Assembly (NCBI RefSeq): GCF_001188955.3
Contig: NZ_JPRF03000036.1
Location: forward strand, 20,548 to 84,547
Origin: Kitasatospora aureofaciens
GTDB lineage: Bacteria; Actinomycetota; Actinomycetes; Streptomycetales; Streptomycetaceae
Length of the DNA stretch: 64,000 nucleotides
Direction of reading: 5' to 3'
Numbering within the stretch: the first letter of the stretch is position 1; each line of letters opens with the position of its first letter. The translations under genes were made by a program, and so were the position numbers. Below, piece by piece: positions 9,085 through 16,762 of this stretch. The notes under the pieces are model-generated. The model searched no databases and was not told the DNA's origin. It saw nothing but the letters and a program-made list of their open reading frames with translations.

Positions 9085-9705
9085 TTACTTGATCAGGTAG
9101 ATGGTCGCGAACAGGCCGATCCACACGACGTCGACGAAGTGCCAGTAGTAGGACACGACGATCGCGGCGGTGGCCTGCTCGTGCGTGAAGCGCTTGGCTG
9201 CGTACGTCCGTCCCAGGACCAGCAGGAAGGCGATCAGACCACCCGTCACGTGCAGACCGTGGAAGCCGGTGGTCAGGTAGAACACCGTGCCGTACGGGTC
9301 GGAGGACAGCGAGAGGCCGTCGTTCTTGACCAGCTCGGTGTACTCGTAGACCTGGCCGCCGATGAAGATCGCGCCCATGAAGAACGTGAGGATGAACCAC
9401 CCGCGGAGCTTCTTCACGTCACCGCGCTCGGCGGCGAACACGCCGAGCTGGCAGGTGAGCGAGGAGAGCACCAGGATGGTGGTGTTGACCGAGGAGAACG
9501 TCACGTTGAGCGCGTGCGCCTTCTCGGCCCAGAACTCGGCTCCCTTGACGGAGCGGAGCGTGAAGTACATCGCGAAGAGGGCCGCGAAGAACATCAGCTC
9601 GGAACTGAGCCAGACGATCGTTCCGACGCTGACCATGTTCGGTCGATTGACCGATCCGTGCGCGTGCCCGGTTTCTGTTGCTGTTGCTGTCGCCACGACG
9701 GACAT
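9085..9705 (-). CDS. ctaE: Cytochrome c oxidase subunit III
   Basis: This is a non-catalytic core subunit of aa3 oxidase (206 residues) with five predicted helices, the short form typical of actinobacteria. The conserved C-terminal helix carries SYYWHFVDVVWIGLF. It lies with the bc1 genes rather than with ctaCDF, as in mycobacteria and other streptomycetes, which fits co-assembly of the bc1-aa3 supercomplex. On the minus strand AAGGGA lies about ten bases before the ATG. It is divergent from the receiver-like gene at 10102. Confidence 0.97.
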   Translation of the reverse strand: MSVVATATATETGHAHGSVNRPNMVSVGTIVWLSSELMFFAALFAMYFTLRSVKGAEFWAEKAHALNVTFSSVNTTILVLSSLTCQLGVFAAERGDVKKLRGWFILTFFMGAIFIGGQVYEYTELVKNDGLSLSSDPYGTVFYLTTGFHGLHVTGGLIAFLLVLGRTYAAKRFTHEQATAAIVVSYYWHFVDVVWIGLFATIYLIK

Positions 9706-10101
9706 TATGTCGGTCCCTTATTCCGTCTTCACGTCGGGGGGTGTCCCTCGGAGTGTCCGGTGCGTGCGGTATGCCCGCTTGGGGGGCGACGGAGGGTCCG
9801 TGCGGGGACTGAGCAGCGGCGTGTCCCTTTTCTGACGGTTCCTCGGACGGTCCGCCACCCCCGTGCCCGGCGGGTCGGTGCACGGGCGGCGCAGTGCCGG
9901 GTGTAAGGGGAGAGGATGCCGCATCCGCCGTCCGGGTGGACCGGGAGGGCCAGGGTGACGGACCGTCCTCCGGGTGGGTGAGCCGTCGGCGTGGGCGGCT
10001 CGGGGAGGAACGTGCGCGAGGGGGACCGGAGACGGGGGAAACGGGGGTAGCATCCGGATCAGGTGAACGTGGTCCGGATCACACTTGAGGGAGCAGGGTC
10101 C
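9706..10101. promoter_or_regulatory. Divergent intergenic region between ctaE and the receiver-like gene
   Basis: This stretch of 396 bases has no convincing coding frame. It must contain the ctaE promoter on - and that of the 10102 gene on +. On the + side a TAGCAT hexamer (10048-10053) could be a -10 box. Two direct copies of TCCGGATCA (10053-10061 and 10073-10081) lie exactly 20 bases apart next to it. I see no clear -35 on either strand. Confidence 0.5.
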
Positions 10102-10527
10102 ATGGCGTACACGACCGACGAGACGCTCACCGTCCTCGTCTACAGCGACGACCGCAACACCCGCGAGCAGGTGCTGACGGCACTCGGCCGCCGGCCCGCC
10201 GAGGATCTTCCGGAGCTGTCCTACCTGGAGTGCGCGACCACCCCTGCGGTGATCAAGGCACTGGAGAAGGGCGGCATCGACCTCTGCGTGCTGGACGGTG
10301 AGGCGGTCCCGGCCGGCGGGCTCGGTCTCGGGCGCCAGCTCAAGGACGAGATCTACGGCTGCCCGCCGGTGCTGGTGCTGATCGGCCGGCCGCAGGACTC
10401 CTGGCTCGCCGCCTGGAGCCGGGCCGACGCCGCGATCTCCCACCCGGTCGACCCGGTGGCGCTGGCCGGGGCGGTCGGCACCCTGCTGCGGGCACGGCTG
10501 GCGAAGCGGGCCCCGGCCGCGCGCTGA
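10102..10527 (+). CDS. Receiver-like (pseudo-response-regulator) protein
   Basis: This 141-residue protein has the alternating alpha/beta pattern of a CheY receiver and no output domain. A strand with SDDRN occupies the acidic-pocket position, and DLCVLDGE carries the equivalent of the phospho-Asp. The Lys normally near the end of strand 5 is replaced in ISHPVDP, and the Thr/Ser switch residue is not evident, so phosphorylation may be lost or atypical. I chose ATG 10102 because GAGGGAG lies 8-10 bases upstream; a GTG at 10063 would add 13 residues. There is no adjacent kinase. It lies between ctaE (divergent) and trpD. Confidence 0.75.
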   Translation: MAYTTDETLTVLVYSDDRNTREQVLTALGRRPAEDLPELSYLECATTPAVIKALEKGGIDLCVLDGEAVPAGGLGLGRQLKDEIYGCPPVLVLIGRPQDSWLAAWSRADAAISHPVDPVALAGAVGTLLRARLAKRAPAAR

Positions 10528-10646
10528 ACGATGTCGTCTCAGTAGTAGAGAAGACCGGGGCCCGGGCGCCCCGCCGCTCGATAGGCTGGCTGCATCCGTA
10601 CGGACGTCCCCCGGCACGGGGGAACCGACAACAGCTGGAGTCAGCC

Positions 10647-11723
10647 ATGGTGAACGTGAACCCTGCGAACGGTGGTACCGACCCCGCGCAGGTGGTCCGC
10701 ACCTGGCCGGACCTCCTGGCGGCACTGTTGAAGGGGGAGGACCTCGACCGCTCGTCCACCGCGTGGGCGATGGACCGGATCATGAGCGGCGAGGCGTCCC
10801 CCGTGCAGGTGGCCGGGTTCATGGTGGCCCTGCGGGCCAAGGGCGAGACGGTCGACGAGATCGCCGGCCTGGTCGACGCGATGTACGAGCACGCCGAGCC
10901 GCTGGACATCCCCGGCCCGGCGGTCGACATCGTCGGCACCGGCGGCGACCGGGCGAAGACCGTCAACATCTCCACCATGTCGGCGATCGTCGCGGCGGCG
11001 GCCGGGGCCAAGGTGGTCAAGCACGGCAACCGCGCCGCCTCCTCCTCCAGCGGCTCCTCGGACGTGCTGGAGAAGCTCGGCGTGGCGCTGGACCTGTCGG
11101 CCCGGCGGGTGGCCGAGGTGGCCGAGGAGGTCGGGCTCACCTTCTGCTTCGCGGCCAAGTTCCACCCCTCGATGCGGCACGCCGCCACCGCGCGGCGCGA
11201 CCTCGGGGTGCCGACCGCCTTCAACATCCTCGGCCCGCTGACCAATCCGGCGAAGGTCACCTCGCACGCCATCGGCTGCTTCGACACCCGGCTCGCCGGG
11301 CTGATCGCGGGCGTGCTGGCCCGGCGCGGGGCGACGGCGCTGGTGTTCCGCGGCGACGACGGGCTGGACGAGCTGACCATCACCACCACCTCGCGGGTGT
11401 GGGTGGTGCGCGACGGGGTGGTCACCGAGACCGTCTTCGACCCGCGGGACGTCGGCATCGAGCTGGTCGGCATCGAGGCGCTGCGCGGGGCCGACGCCGC
11501 GTACAACGCCGAGGTCGCGCGCCGGATGCTGGCCGGGGAGCGCGGGCCGGTGCGGGACGCCGTCCTGCTGAACACGGCGGCGGCGCTGGTCGCGATGGAC
11601 CTCGGCGACGCGCCGCTGGCGGAGCAGCTCGCGGCGGGCATGGCCCGGGCGGCCGAGGCGATCGACTCGGGCGCGGCGCAGGAGCTGCTGCGGCGCTGGT
11701 CGGAGGCCACCAGCCGGATCTGA
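10647..11723 (+). CDS. trpD: Anthranilate phosphoribosyltransferase
   Basis: This enzyme transfers phosphoribose from PRPP to anthranilate, the second committed step of tryptophan synthesis. The 358 residues fit the family. The PRPP-binding loop GTGGDRAKTVNIST lies at about 92-105, the anthranilate/PRPP motif KHGNRAASSSSGSSDVLE at about 130-147, and the GDDGLDE metal/PRPP motif at about 236-242. The gene is monocistronic, bounded by the receiver-like gene upstream and a terminator downstream, and is not next to other trp genes. The fused anthranilate synthase lies 24 kb away. Confidence 0.97.
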   Translation: MVNVNPANGGTDPAQVVRTWPDLLAALLKGEDLDRSSTAWAMDRIMSGEASPVQVAGFMVALRAKGETVDEIAGLVDAMYEHAEPLDIPGPAVDIVGTGGDRAKTVNISTMSAIVAAAAGAKVVKHGNRAASSSSGSSDVLEKLGVALDLSARRVAEVAEEVGLTFCFAAKFHPSMRHAATARRDLGVPTAFNILGPLTNPAKVTSHAIGCFDTRLAGLIAGVLARRGATALVFRGDDGLDELTITTTSRVWVVRDGVVTETVFDPRDVGIELVGIEALRGADAAYNAEVARRMLAGERGPVRDAVLLNTAAALVAMDLGDAPLAEQLAAGMARAAEAIDSGAAQELLRRWSEATSRI

Positions 11724-11734
11724 GGCGGTGGTTG

Positions 11735-11766
11735 AGGGCCCGTGCCGATCCGTCGGCACGGGCCCT
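11735..11766 (+). terminator. trpD terminator
   Basis: Perfect 14-base arms AGGGCCCGTGCCGA and TCGGCACGGGCCCT flank a 4-base loop, 11 bases after the trpD stop. Confidence 0.88.
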
Positions 11767-11878
11767 GGGGCTGCCCGCCCCTGCTCTGCCCGCCCGGAGG
11801 CGAGCGGGCGAGGAGACACCGTCCGGATGGTGGATGGCTGTTTGACCGTCCGACGTACCCGACCTAGAGTCTTCGCCA

Positions 11879-11998
11879 GGTCATGAGCGACAGCGTCAAG
11901 CCCCAGCTGGCTGTCCGGCAACCCTCCGTCCGTGGCGGGGTGCCCTGGGTGAGGACCGGGTCGCCGGGCAAGCCGTCCGCGCGACAAGCGCGGACACC
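11879..11998 (+). ncRNA. SAM-IV riboswitch
   Basis: The leader begins GGTCATGAGCG, then has CAGCGTCAAGCCCC, CTGTCCGGCAACCCTCC, GGGGTGCCCTGGGTGA and the closing GAGGACC that pairs with the opening GGTC. A GC-rich pseudoknot region with ACAAGCGCGGAC follows. These are the conserved elements of the actinobacterial SAM-IV class, which shares its ligand core with SAM-I. Boundaries are estimated from memory of the consensus. It lies 50 bases upstream of the aminotransferase start, so it should lower that gene's expression when S-adenosylmethionine is abundant. Confidence 0.9.
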
Positions 11999-12007
11999 GG
12001 ACGACGA

Positions 12008-12041
12008 GCACTCCCGGGGTCCCTTACCCCAGAAGGAGTGC
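12008..12041 (+). promoter_or_regulatory. Shine-Dalgarno-sequestering hairpin (riboswitch expression platform)
   Basis: GCACTCC (12008-12014) is complementary to GGAGTGC (12035-12041), which contains the GGAG ribosome-binding site of the gene at 12048. Inside it, GGGGT (12016-12020) pairs with ACCCC (12026-12030). This stem-loop would hide the ribosome-binding site and fits translational control by the SAM-IV aptamer just upstream. The pairing is read directly; the regulatory role is inferred. Confidence 0.75.
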
Positions 12042-12047
12042 ATCCCC

Positions 12048-13412
12048 ATGTCTGTCTCCCTCGACCTCCACGCCCCGCTCGCCGTCCTCGGCCACGACGT
12101 CCAGGTGCCGCTCGCCAGCGGCGAGAAGGTCGGCTACGCGGCGCTCGACTACGCGGCCAGTGCACCGGCGCTCCAGCGGGTCTGGGACGACGTCGCCGCC
12201 TACGCCCCGTACTACGGCAGCGTGCACCGCGGCGCCGGGTACCTGTCGCAGCTGTCCACCGACCTGTTCGAGCAGAGCCGCCGGACCGTCGCCGAGTTCC
12301 TCGACCTGCGCGAGGGCGACCAGGTGGTCTTCACCCGCGCCACCACCGACTCGCTCAACCTGCTGGCCACCGCCGTCCCGGCCGGCACCCGGGTGTTCGC
12401 CTTCGAGACCGAGCACCACGCCTCGCTGCTGCCCTGGGCGCACGCCGGGCTGGAGGTCGGCTACCTGCGGGCGCCGCGCTCGCGGGCCGAGGCGGTGGCC
12501 GCCCTGGAGGCGGCGCTGGCCGCGGCGCCCGAGGGGCCGAAGCTGCTGTGCGTCACCGGTGCCTCCAACGTGACCGGCGAGCTGTGGCCGGTCGCCGAGC
12601 TGACCGCGACCGCGCACCGGTACGGCGCCCGGGTGGTGCTGGACGCCGCCCAGCTGGCTCCGCACCACCGCGTCTCGGTGCGCGAGCTGGACGTCGACTG
12701 GATCGCCTTCTCCGGCCACAAGCTGTACGCGCCGTTCGGCGCCGGGGTGTTGGCCGGACGGTCGGACTGGCTGGACGCGGCCGAGCCGTACCTGGCCGGC
12801 GGCGGGGCGACCCGGACGGTGGCCCGGGAGCAGGACGGCTCGGTGGCGGTGCAGTGGCACACCGGCCCGGCCCGGCACGAGGCCGGCTCGCCGAACGTCA
12901 TCGGCGCCTACGCGATCGCCTCGGCCTGCCGGGCGCTGACCGAGGCCGGCTTCGACGTGCTGGAGGCCCGGGAACGGCGGTTGGTCGAGCGGCTGACGGC
13001 CGGACTGGCGGAGATCCCGCAGGTCAAGGTGCTGAACCTGTTCGGCGAGGGCTCGGCCCGGGTGGGCGTGCTGTCCTTCGTCGTCCGGGGCTGGAACAGC
13101 TCGCACTTCTCGGCCGCGCTGTCCGCCGAGTACGGCATCGGGGTGCGCGACGGGCTGTTCTGTGCCCACCCGCTGGTGCGGACGCTGCTGGGGGACGAGG
13201 AAGTGGCGCCGTCCGAGTGCGGGGCGCCGGAGCCCTCGCTCCCGGGGGAGCGCAGCCTGAACGCGATCCGGGTGAGCTTCGGGGCCGGCACGCCGGACGA
13301 GCACGTCGAGCGCTTCCTGACCGCTGTCCGTGAGCTGGTCACCGACGGCGCGGCGTGGAACTACCGCAACGAGGGCGGCCGTTGCGTCGCCGACAGCCGC
13401 CGCGGGAACTGA
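12048..13412 (+). CDS. Class V aminotransferase, cysteine desulfurase-like
   Basis: This is a PLP-dependent fold type I enzyme of 454 residues. The PLP lysine is Lys225 in SGHKLYAPFGAG. The cofactor-binding motifs include TRATTDSLN near residue 100, EHHASLLPW and VTGASNVTGE, with DAAQ before the lysine. It resembles SufS/NifS desulfurases and isopenicillin-N-epimerase-like relatives but has no suf neighbours and no obvious mobile active-site Cys loop, so it may not donate sulfur to Fe-S clusters. The SAM-IV leader implies a role in sulfur amino-acid metabolism, for example cysteine or methionine turnover. The ATG at 12048 follows GAAGGAG. In-frame ATG/GTG codons further upstream lie inside the riboswitch and are not the start. 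Confidence 0.9.
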   Translation: MSVSLDLHAPLAVLGHDVQVPLASGEKVGYAALDYAASAPALQRVWDDVAAYAPYYGSVHRGAGYLSQLSTDLFEQSRRTVAEFLDLREGDQVVFTRATTDSLNLLATAVPAGTRVFAFETEHHASLLPWAHAGLEVGYLRAPRSRAEAVAALEAALAAAPEGPKLLCVTGASNVTGELWPVAELTATAHRYGARVVLDAAQLAPHHRVSVRELDVDWIAFSGHKLYAPFGAGVLAGRSDWLDAAEPYLAGGGATRTVAREQDGSVAVQWHTGPARHEAGSPNVIGAYAIASACRALTEAGFDVLEARERRLVERLTAGLAEIPQVKVLNLFGEGSARVGVLSFVVRGWNSSHFSAALSAEYGIGVRDGLFCAHPLVRTLLGDEEVAPSECGAPEPSLPGERSLNAIRVSFGAGTPDEHVERFLTAVRELVTDGAAWNYRNEGGRCVADSRRGN

Positions 13413-13415
13413 CGG

Positions 13416-13697
13416 CTACTCGTCCAGGCCGAGGGCGAAGGCCGCCTCCAGGTCGTGCTGGGAGTAGGTGCGGAAGGCGATCTGGGTCTCGGTGTGGGCC
13501 ACGCCCGGGACCTTGTTCAGCCGGCCCGGGATGACCTCGGCCAGGTCGTCGTGACGGCGCACCCGGACCATCGCCACCAGGTCGTAGCCGCCGGTCACCG
13601 AGTACACCTCGCTGACGCCCTCGATCGCGGCGATGGCCTCGGCGATCTCCGGGATGCGGTCGACACTGGTCTTGATCAGGACGATGGCGGTGATCAC
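13416..13697 (-). CDS. Stand-alone Lrp/AsnC ligand-binding (RAM) domain protein
   Basis: This 93-residue protein consists only of the beta-alpha-beta-beta-alpha-beta effector domain of Lrp/AsnC regulators, with no DNA-binding helix-turn-helix. Landmarks are the TAIVLIK first strand, the SVTGGYDLVAMVRV segment and the HTETQIAFRTYS strand. Such stand-alone domains bind amino acids and can form oligomers with full-length regulators, or may act as sensors. It converges with the aminotransferase gene, with three bases between the two stops. An ATG with AAGGAG upstream fixes the start. Confidence 0.9.
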   Translation of the reverse strand: MITAIVLIKTSVDRIPEIAEAIAAIEGVSEVYSVTGGYDLVAMVRVRRHDDLAEVIPGRLNKVPGVAHTETQIAFRTYSQHDLEAAFALGLDE

Positions 13698-13739
13698 TGT
13701 TCACGGCTCCTTCGTGGGGTGCGGCCAGCGTATCGGGCC

Positions 13740-14522
13740 TCAGCCGGGTCGTCGCGGGGGGTGTCCGACCACGGTGCAGGCGTACAGGAAGCCGGCCGAG
13801 AAGCCGATCACGTGCACCAGGTAGGCCACTCCGGGACCGGCCGAGTGCACCGACCACCACTGCAGGGCGAACCAGAGGCCGAGCACCAGCCAGGCCGGGA
13901 AGCGCAGCGGGAGGAAGAGGAGCAGCGGCACCAGGGTGGTCACCCGGGCCCTCGGGTGGAAGCGCAGGTAGGCGCCGAGCACGGCGGAGATCGCGCCCGA
14001 GGCGCCGATCAGGACCCGGGTGGAGCCGGGCGAGTGCGCCTCGGCGAGCGCGAAGCCGTACGAGGCGAGGCTGCCGGCGGCCAGGTAGAAGAGGAGGTAC
14101 CTGGCCCGGCCGAGCCGCCGTTCGACGGTGGGGCCGAAGACGTGGAGGAAGAGCAGGTTGCCCAGCAGGTGCAGCCAGCCCGCGTGCAGGAAGAGTCCGG
14201 TGAGGGCGGAGAGCGCCGGGTGCTTGCCCGGGGTGGGGGTGGCGGGGCAGCCGGGGACCGGGTCGGGGCCGGCGGCCAGCTGCTCGGCGGTGAGCGGGTG
14301 CCCGGTCAGCAGTTCGGCGGGGACGGCGCCCCAGCGCTGCTCGTACCGCTGCTCGGCGCAGACCCGGGCCTGGCCCTTGCCGTACAGCGGGTTGAGGCCG
14401 GCGGCCGGGCAGAGCAGGAAGACCAGGGTGTTGACAGCGATCAGGGCGTAGGTGACCGCCGGTGCGGGCACCGCCGGGCGGTCGCCCCGCGCTTCCGTGT
14501 GGTCGGGGGCCGCGAGCGCCAT
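13740..14522 (-). CDS. Rhomboid family intramembrane serine protease
   Basis: This polytopic protease of 260 residues has about six or seven helices. The catalytic Ser175 is in the GASG motif and His237 in YLVHVIGFSAG. The WLHLLGNLLFLHVFG segment (about 116-130) supplies the conserved HxxxN. A long external loop (about 40-105) with several Cys separates helix 1 from helix 2. I chose the ATG at 14522; another in-frame ATG at 14534 is possible. GGAGGG lies upstream of both. It is downstream of nothing obviously related, and no substrate can be inferred. The conserved GTP/Pro-rich ends are cytoplasmic. Confidence 0.9.
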   Translation of the reverse strand: MALAAPDHTEARGDRPAVPAPAVTYALIAVNTLVFLLCPAAGLNPLYGKGQARVCAEQRYEQRWGAVPAELLTGHPLTAEQLAAGPDPVPGCPATPTPGKHPALSALTGLFLHAGWLHLLGNLLFLHVFGPTVERRLGRARYLLFYLAAGSLASYGFALAEAHSPGSTRVLIGASGAISAVLGAYLRFHPRARVTTLVPLLLFLPLRFPAWLVLGLWFALQWWSVHSAGPGVAYLVHVIGFSAGFLYACTVVGHPPRRPG

Positions 14523-14723
14523 GGGGCCAAGCATCCCTCCGTGCGCGGCAGGTGACACGGCGGTTTACGGCAGGTGGACTAGCCACCGTCTTCCGGCAAC
14601 CGGTGGTCGGGGTGGTTGCCCCAGGCAATAGGCTTGGGGCGGGCAATCCCGTCTCCCGCCGCCGACGCCGGGGCTCCGGGGGGAGCGCCTAGCCCACCCA
14701 GGGACCAGCCGAGAGGATCCCCG

Positions 14724-14987
14724 ATGACCGTCCCCGCACTGACCGCCGAGACGCGCTGGCGCTGCACGCTGTGCGGCAACCTCACCCGCTTCGACGTGAC
14801 CCGCACCGCGCGGGTGACCGAGTTCCTGCACTTCGACCTGGCCGGCGAGTCCGAGGTCGAGGAGACCGAGGTGCTCAGCGAGACGATCGAGTCGGTGCGC
14901 TGCCGCTGGTGCAACGCCGTGGACCAGGTCGAGCTGGTGGCCCGCCCGGGCGCCGAGGGCGCGGAGGCCCCCGCCGAGCAGGGCTGA
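14724..14987 (+). CDS. Small zinc-ribbon protein of unknown function
   Basis: This 87-residue protein has two CxxC knuckles: CTLC (residues 15-18) and CRWC about 43 residues later. The strands between them contain RFDVTRTARVTEFLHFD. This is a plausible zinc ribbon, as in rubredoxin-like or RNA-associated proteins. The C-terminal tail is Ala/Glu-rich. ATG 14724 follows GAGAGGA. It lies 134 bases upstream of the NYN-domain gene in the same orientation. A shared RNA-related role is a guess. I do not recognise a named family. Confidence 0.8.
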   Translation: MTVPALTAETRWRCTLCGNLTRFDVTRTARVTEFLHFDLAGESEVEETEVLSETIESVRCRWCNAVDQVELVARPGAEGAEAPAEQG

Positions 14988-15121
14988 CCCCGCCGGTGCG
15001 GTGGACGGTGTGCGCGACGCGGCCGTCCACCGCACGGGACAATACAGACAAGACGCACGGAGCGTGACGACAGGGGCGGCCGCGGGGCCGCACCCGCTGG
15101 ACCAGGATCGGAGCCGAGGAC

Positions 15122-16552
15122 GTGGTGGACGCAGCGAGGGAGCCCGGCGAAGCGCAGGGGCTTCAGCCCGCTGCGCAGGCACCGGAGCCGGCCGCCGCTG
15201 ATCCGGATGCAGCCGCTTCCGGTGCCGCCGCGGAGCGGCCGGCCGAGAAGCTGGACCGGCCGCTGCCGGAGGGCGTGCGTCGGCGCGTGGTCGGGCTGGC
15301 CTCGGACGCGCTGGGCGGGCTGCCGCCCGCGGAGCTGCCGCAGGGCCTGCGGCAGTACGTGAAGTTCACCCCGGCCCGGCGGGCCAAGTACGCGGCCACC
15401 GCGCTGGCGGCGGCGCTGGAGTCTGAGCCGGCCTTCCGGGTTCGGATAGCGGAGCGGCTGCGGCTGGGCCAGCCGGACCTGGTGAAGGCGCTGGAGTCGG
15501 GCGCCGTCCCGGGCGCCGCCGATCCGATGGACGTCGCGGCCGCCGCCTACCTGGTGCGCTCGGCGGGTTGGAGCCGGCTGGTCACCGAGGCCGGCGAGGA
15601 GGCCGAGCGGGCCGGCGCCGAGGACGCCGCGGCGGAGGCCGCCCGGTTGGTGGAGAAGCTGCAGGCCGAGCTGGCCGAGGTGCGGGCCGCGGCGCGGGCG
15701 GACCTGGAGCGCCAGCGGGCGGAGTTCGAGGGCGTCCGGCGGGAGGCCGAGTCGCTGCGCAAGAAGGTGCGGTCGCTGGAGAGCGACACCCGTCGGGCGC
15801 AGGCCGAGACCAGGCGGGTGACCGGGGAGCTGGAGGCCGCGAAGGCGCAGGCCGCGAGCGAGCGCAGTGCGGCCGAGGGCGAGGCGCGACGGCTGCGGCA
15901 CCGGGTGTCCGAGCTGGAGACCGCCGCCGAGCAGGGCCGCCGGTCGGCCCGCGAGGGGCGCAGCGTCGAGGACATGCGGCTGCGGCTGCTGCTGGACACG
16001 GTGCTGCAGTCGGCCCAGGGCCTGCAGCGCGAGCTGGCGCTGCCGGTCTCCCAGATCCGCCCGGCGGACCTGGTGGAGGCGGTGGTGCCGGGGGCGGCCT
16101 CGCCGCACGACGTGGCCCGGCGCGGCCTGGCCGATGACGATCCGGCGCTGCTGGACCAGCTGCTGGCGATCCCGCAGGTGCACCTGGTGGTGGACGGCTA
16201 CAACGTGACCAAGACCGGGTACCCGACGCTGCCGCTGGAGCAGCAGCGGATCCGGCTGCTGGGCGGGCTGGCGATGCTGGCCCAGCGCACCCAGGCGGAG
16301 GTCACCTGTGTGTTCGACGGGCAGGACCTGGACGTGCCGGTCATCATGGCGCCACCGCGGGGGGTGCGGGTACGGTTCAGCCGGACCGGGGAGACCGCGG
16401 ACGAGCTGATCCGCCGTCTGGTCCGGGCCGAGCCGCAGGGCCGTCCGGTGGTGGTGGTGTCCACCGACCGGGAGGTCGCGGAGGGCGTGCGGAAGGCGGG
16501 CGCGCGCCCGGTGGCCTCGGTGCTGTTGCTGAACCGGCTGGCCCGGCCCTGA
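15122..16552 (+). CDS. NYN-domain (YacP-like) putative RNA nuclease with long coiled coil
   Basis: This 476-residue protein has three parts. The N-terminal region is Ala/Pro/Glu-rich, with a helical segment (about 60-150). A long Arg/Glu/Ala-rich coiled coil (about 165-280) follows. The C-terminal NYN/PIN-like domain starts at about 350, with acidic residues in VDGYNV, FDGQD and STDREV that could bind metal. The domain resembles Bacillus Rae1/YacP-type endoribonucleases; the coiled coil suggests a scaffold or partner-binding role. It starts at GTG 15122, preceded by GGAGCCGAGGAC. I am confident of the NYN assignment but not of the substrate. Confidence 0.85.
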   Translation: MVDAAREPGEAQGLQPAAQAPEPAAADPDAAASGAAAERPAEKLDRPLPEGVRRRVVGLASDALGGLPPAELPQGLRQYVKFTPARRAKYAATALAAALESEPAFRVRIAERLRLGQPDLVKALESGAVPGAADPMDVAAAAYLVRSAGWSRLVTEAGEEAERAGAEDAAAEAARLVEKLQAELAEVRAAARADLERQRAEFEGVRREAESLRKKVRSLESDTRRAQAETRRVTGELEAAKAQAASERSAAEGEARRLRHRVSELETAAEQGRRSAREGRSVEDMRLRLLLDTVLQSAQGLQRELALPVSQIRPADLVEAVVPGAASPHDVARRGLADDDPALLDQLLAIPQVHLVVDGYNVTKTGYPTLPLEQQRIRLLGGLAMLAQRTQAEVTCVFDGQDLDVPVIMAPPRGVRVRFSRTGETADELIRRLVRAEPQGRPVVVVSTDREVAEGVRKAGARPVASVLLLNRLARP

Positions 16553-16719
16553 TCCGGGCCGGCGGCCGTGACCCCTGGTCAGTGCCCTTTTCGGGCGCTT
16601 TGCGCGGGGGTGTGCGGATCCGGTGAAGCCGGCGTGGGGACCGCGGTTCACGCCTTCGGGGGAGTGGCAAAACGGATAGATCTTCACTAGGGTCTGGCGT
16701 CAAACCTATTTTCCGGAAT

Positions 16720-16737
16720 CTCACCTGAACAGGTGAG
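16720..16737. promoter_or_regulatory. Perfect 8-bp inverted repeat upstream of the first NlpC/P60 gene
   Basis: CTCACCTG and CAGGTGAG are separated by AA, about 27 bases downstream of a TAGGGT -10-like hexamer (16688-16693) and just before the GAAGGAG ribosome-binding site. It could be an operator or an RNA hairpin in the leader. Confidence 0.45.
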
Positions 16738-16762
16738 TCCATTGGAAGAAGGAGCCGGTCCC

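Noticed and set aside
11883..12047. Upstream in-frame starts that would extend the class V aminotransferase by 55 residues
   Set aside because: The extension coincides with conserved SAM-IV riboswitch elements, and a good ribosome-binding site precedes the ATG at 12048.
14579..16687. 702-codon minus-strand frame opposite the NYN gene
   Set aside because: Composition is Arg/Gly/Pro/Leu repeats with no domain, and it is fully overlapped by conserved + strand genes.
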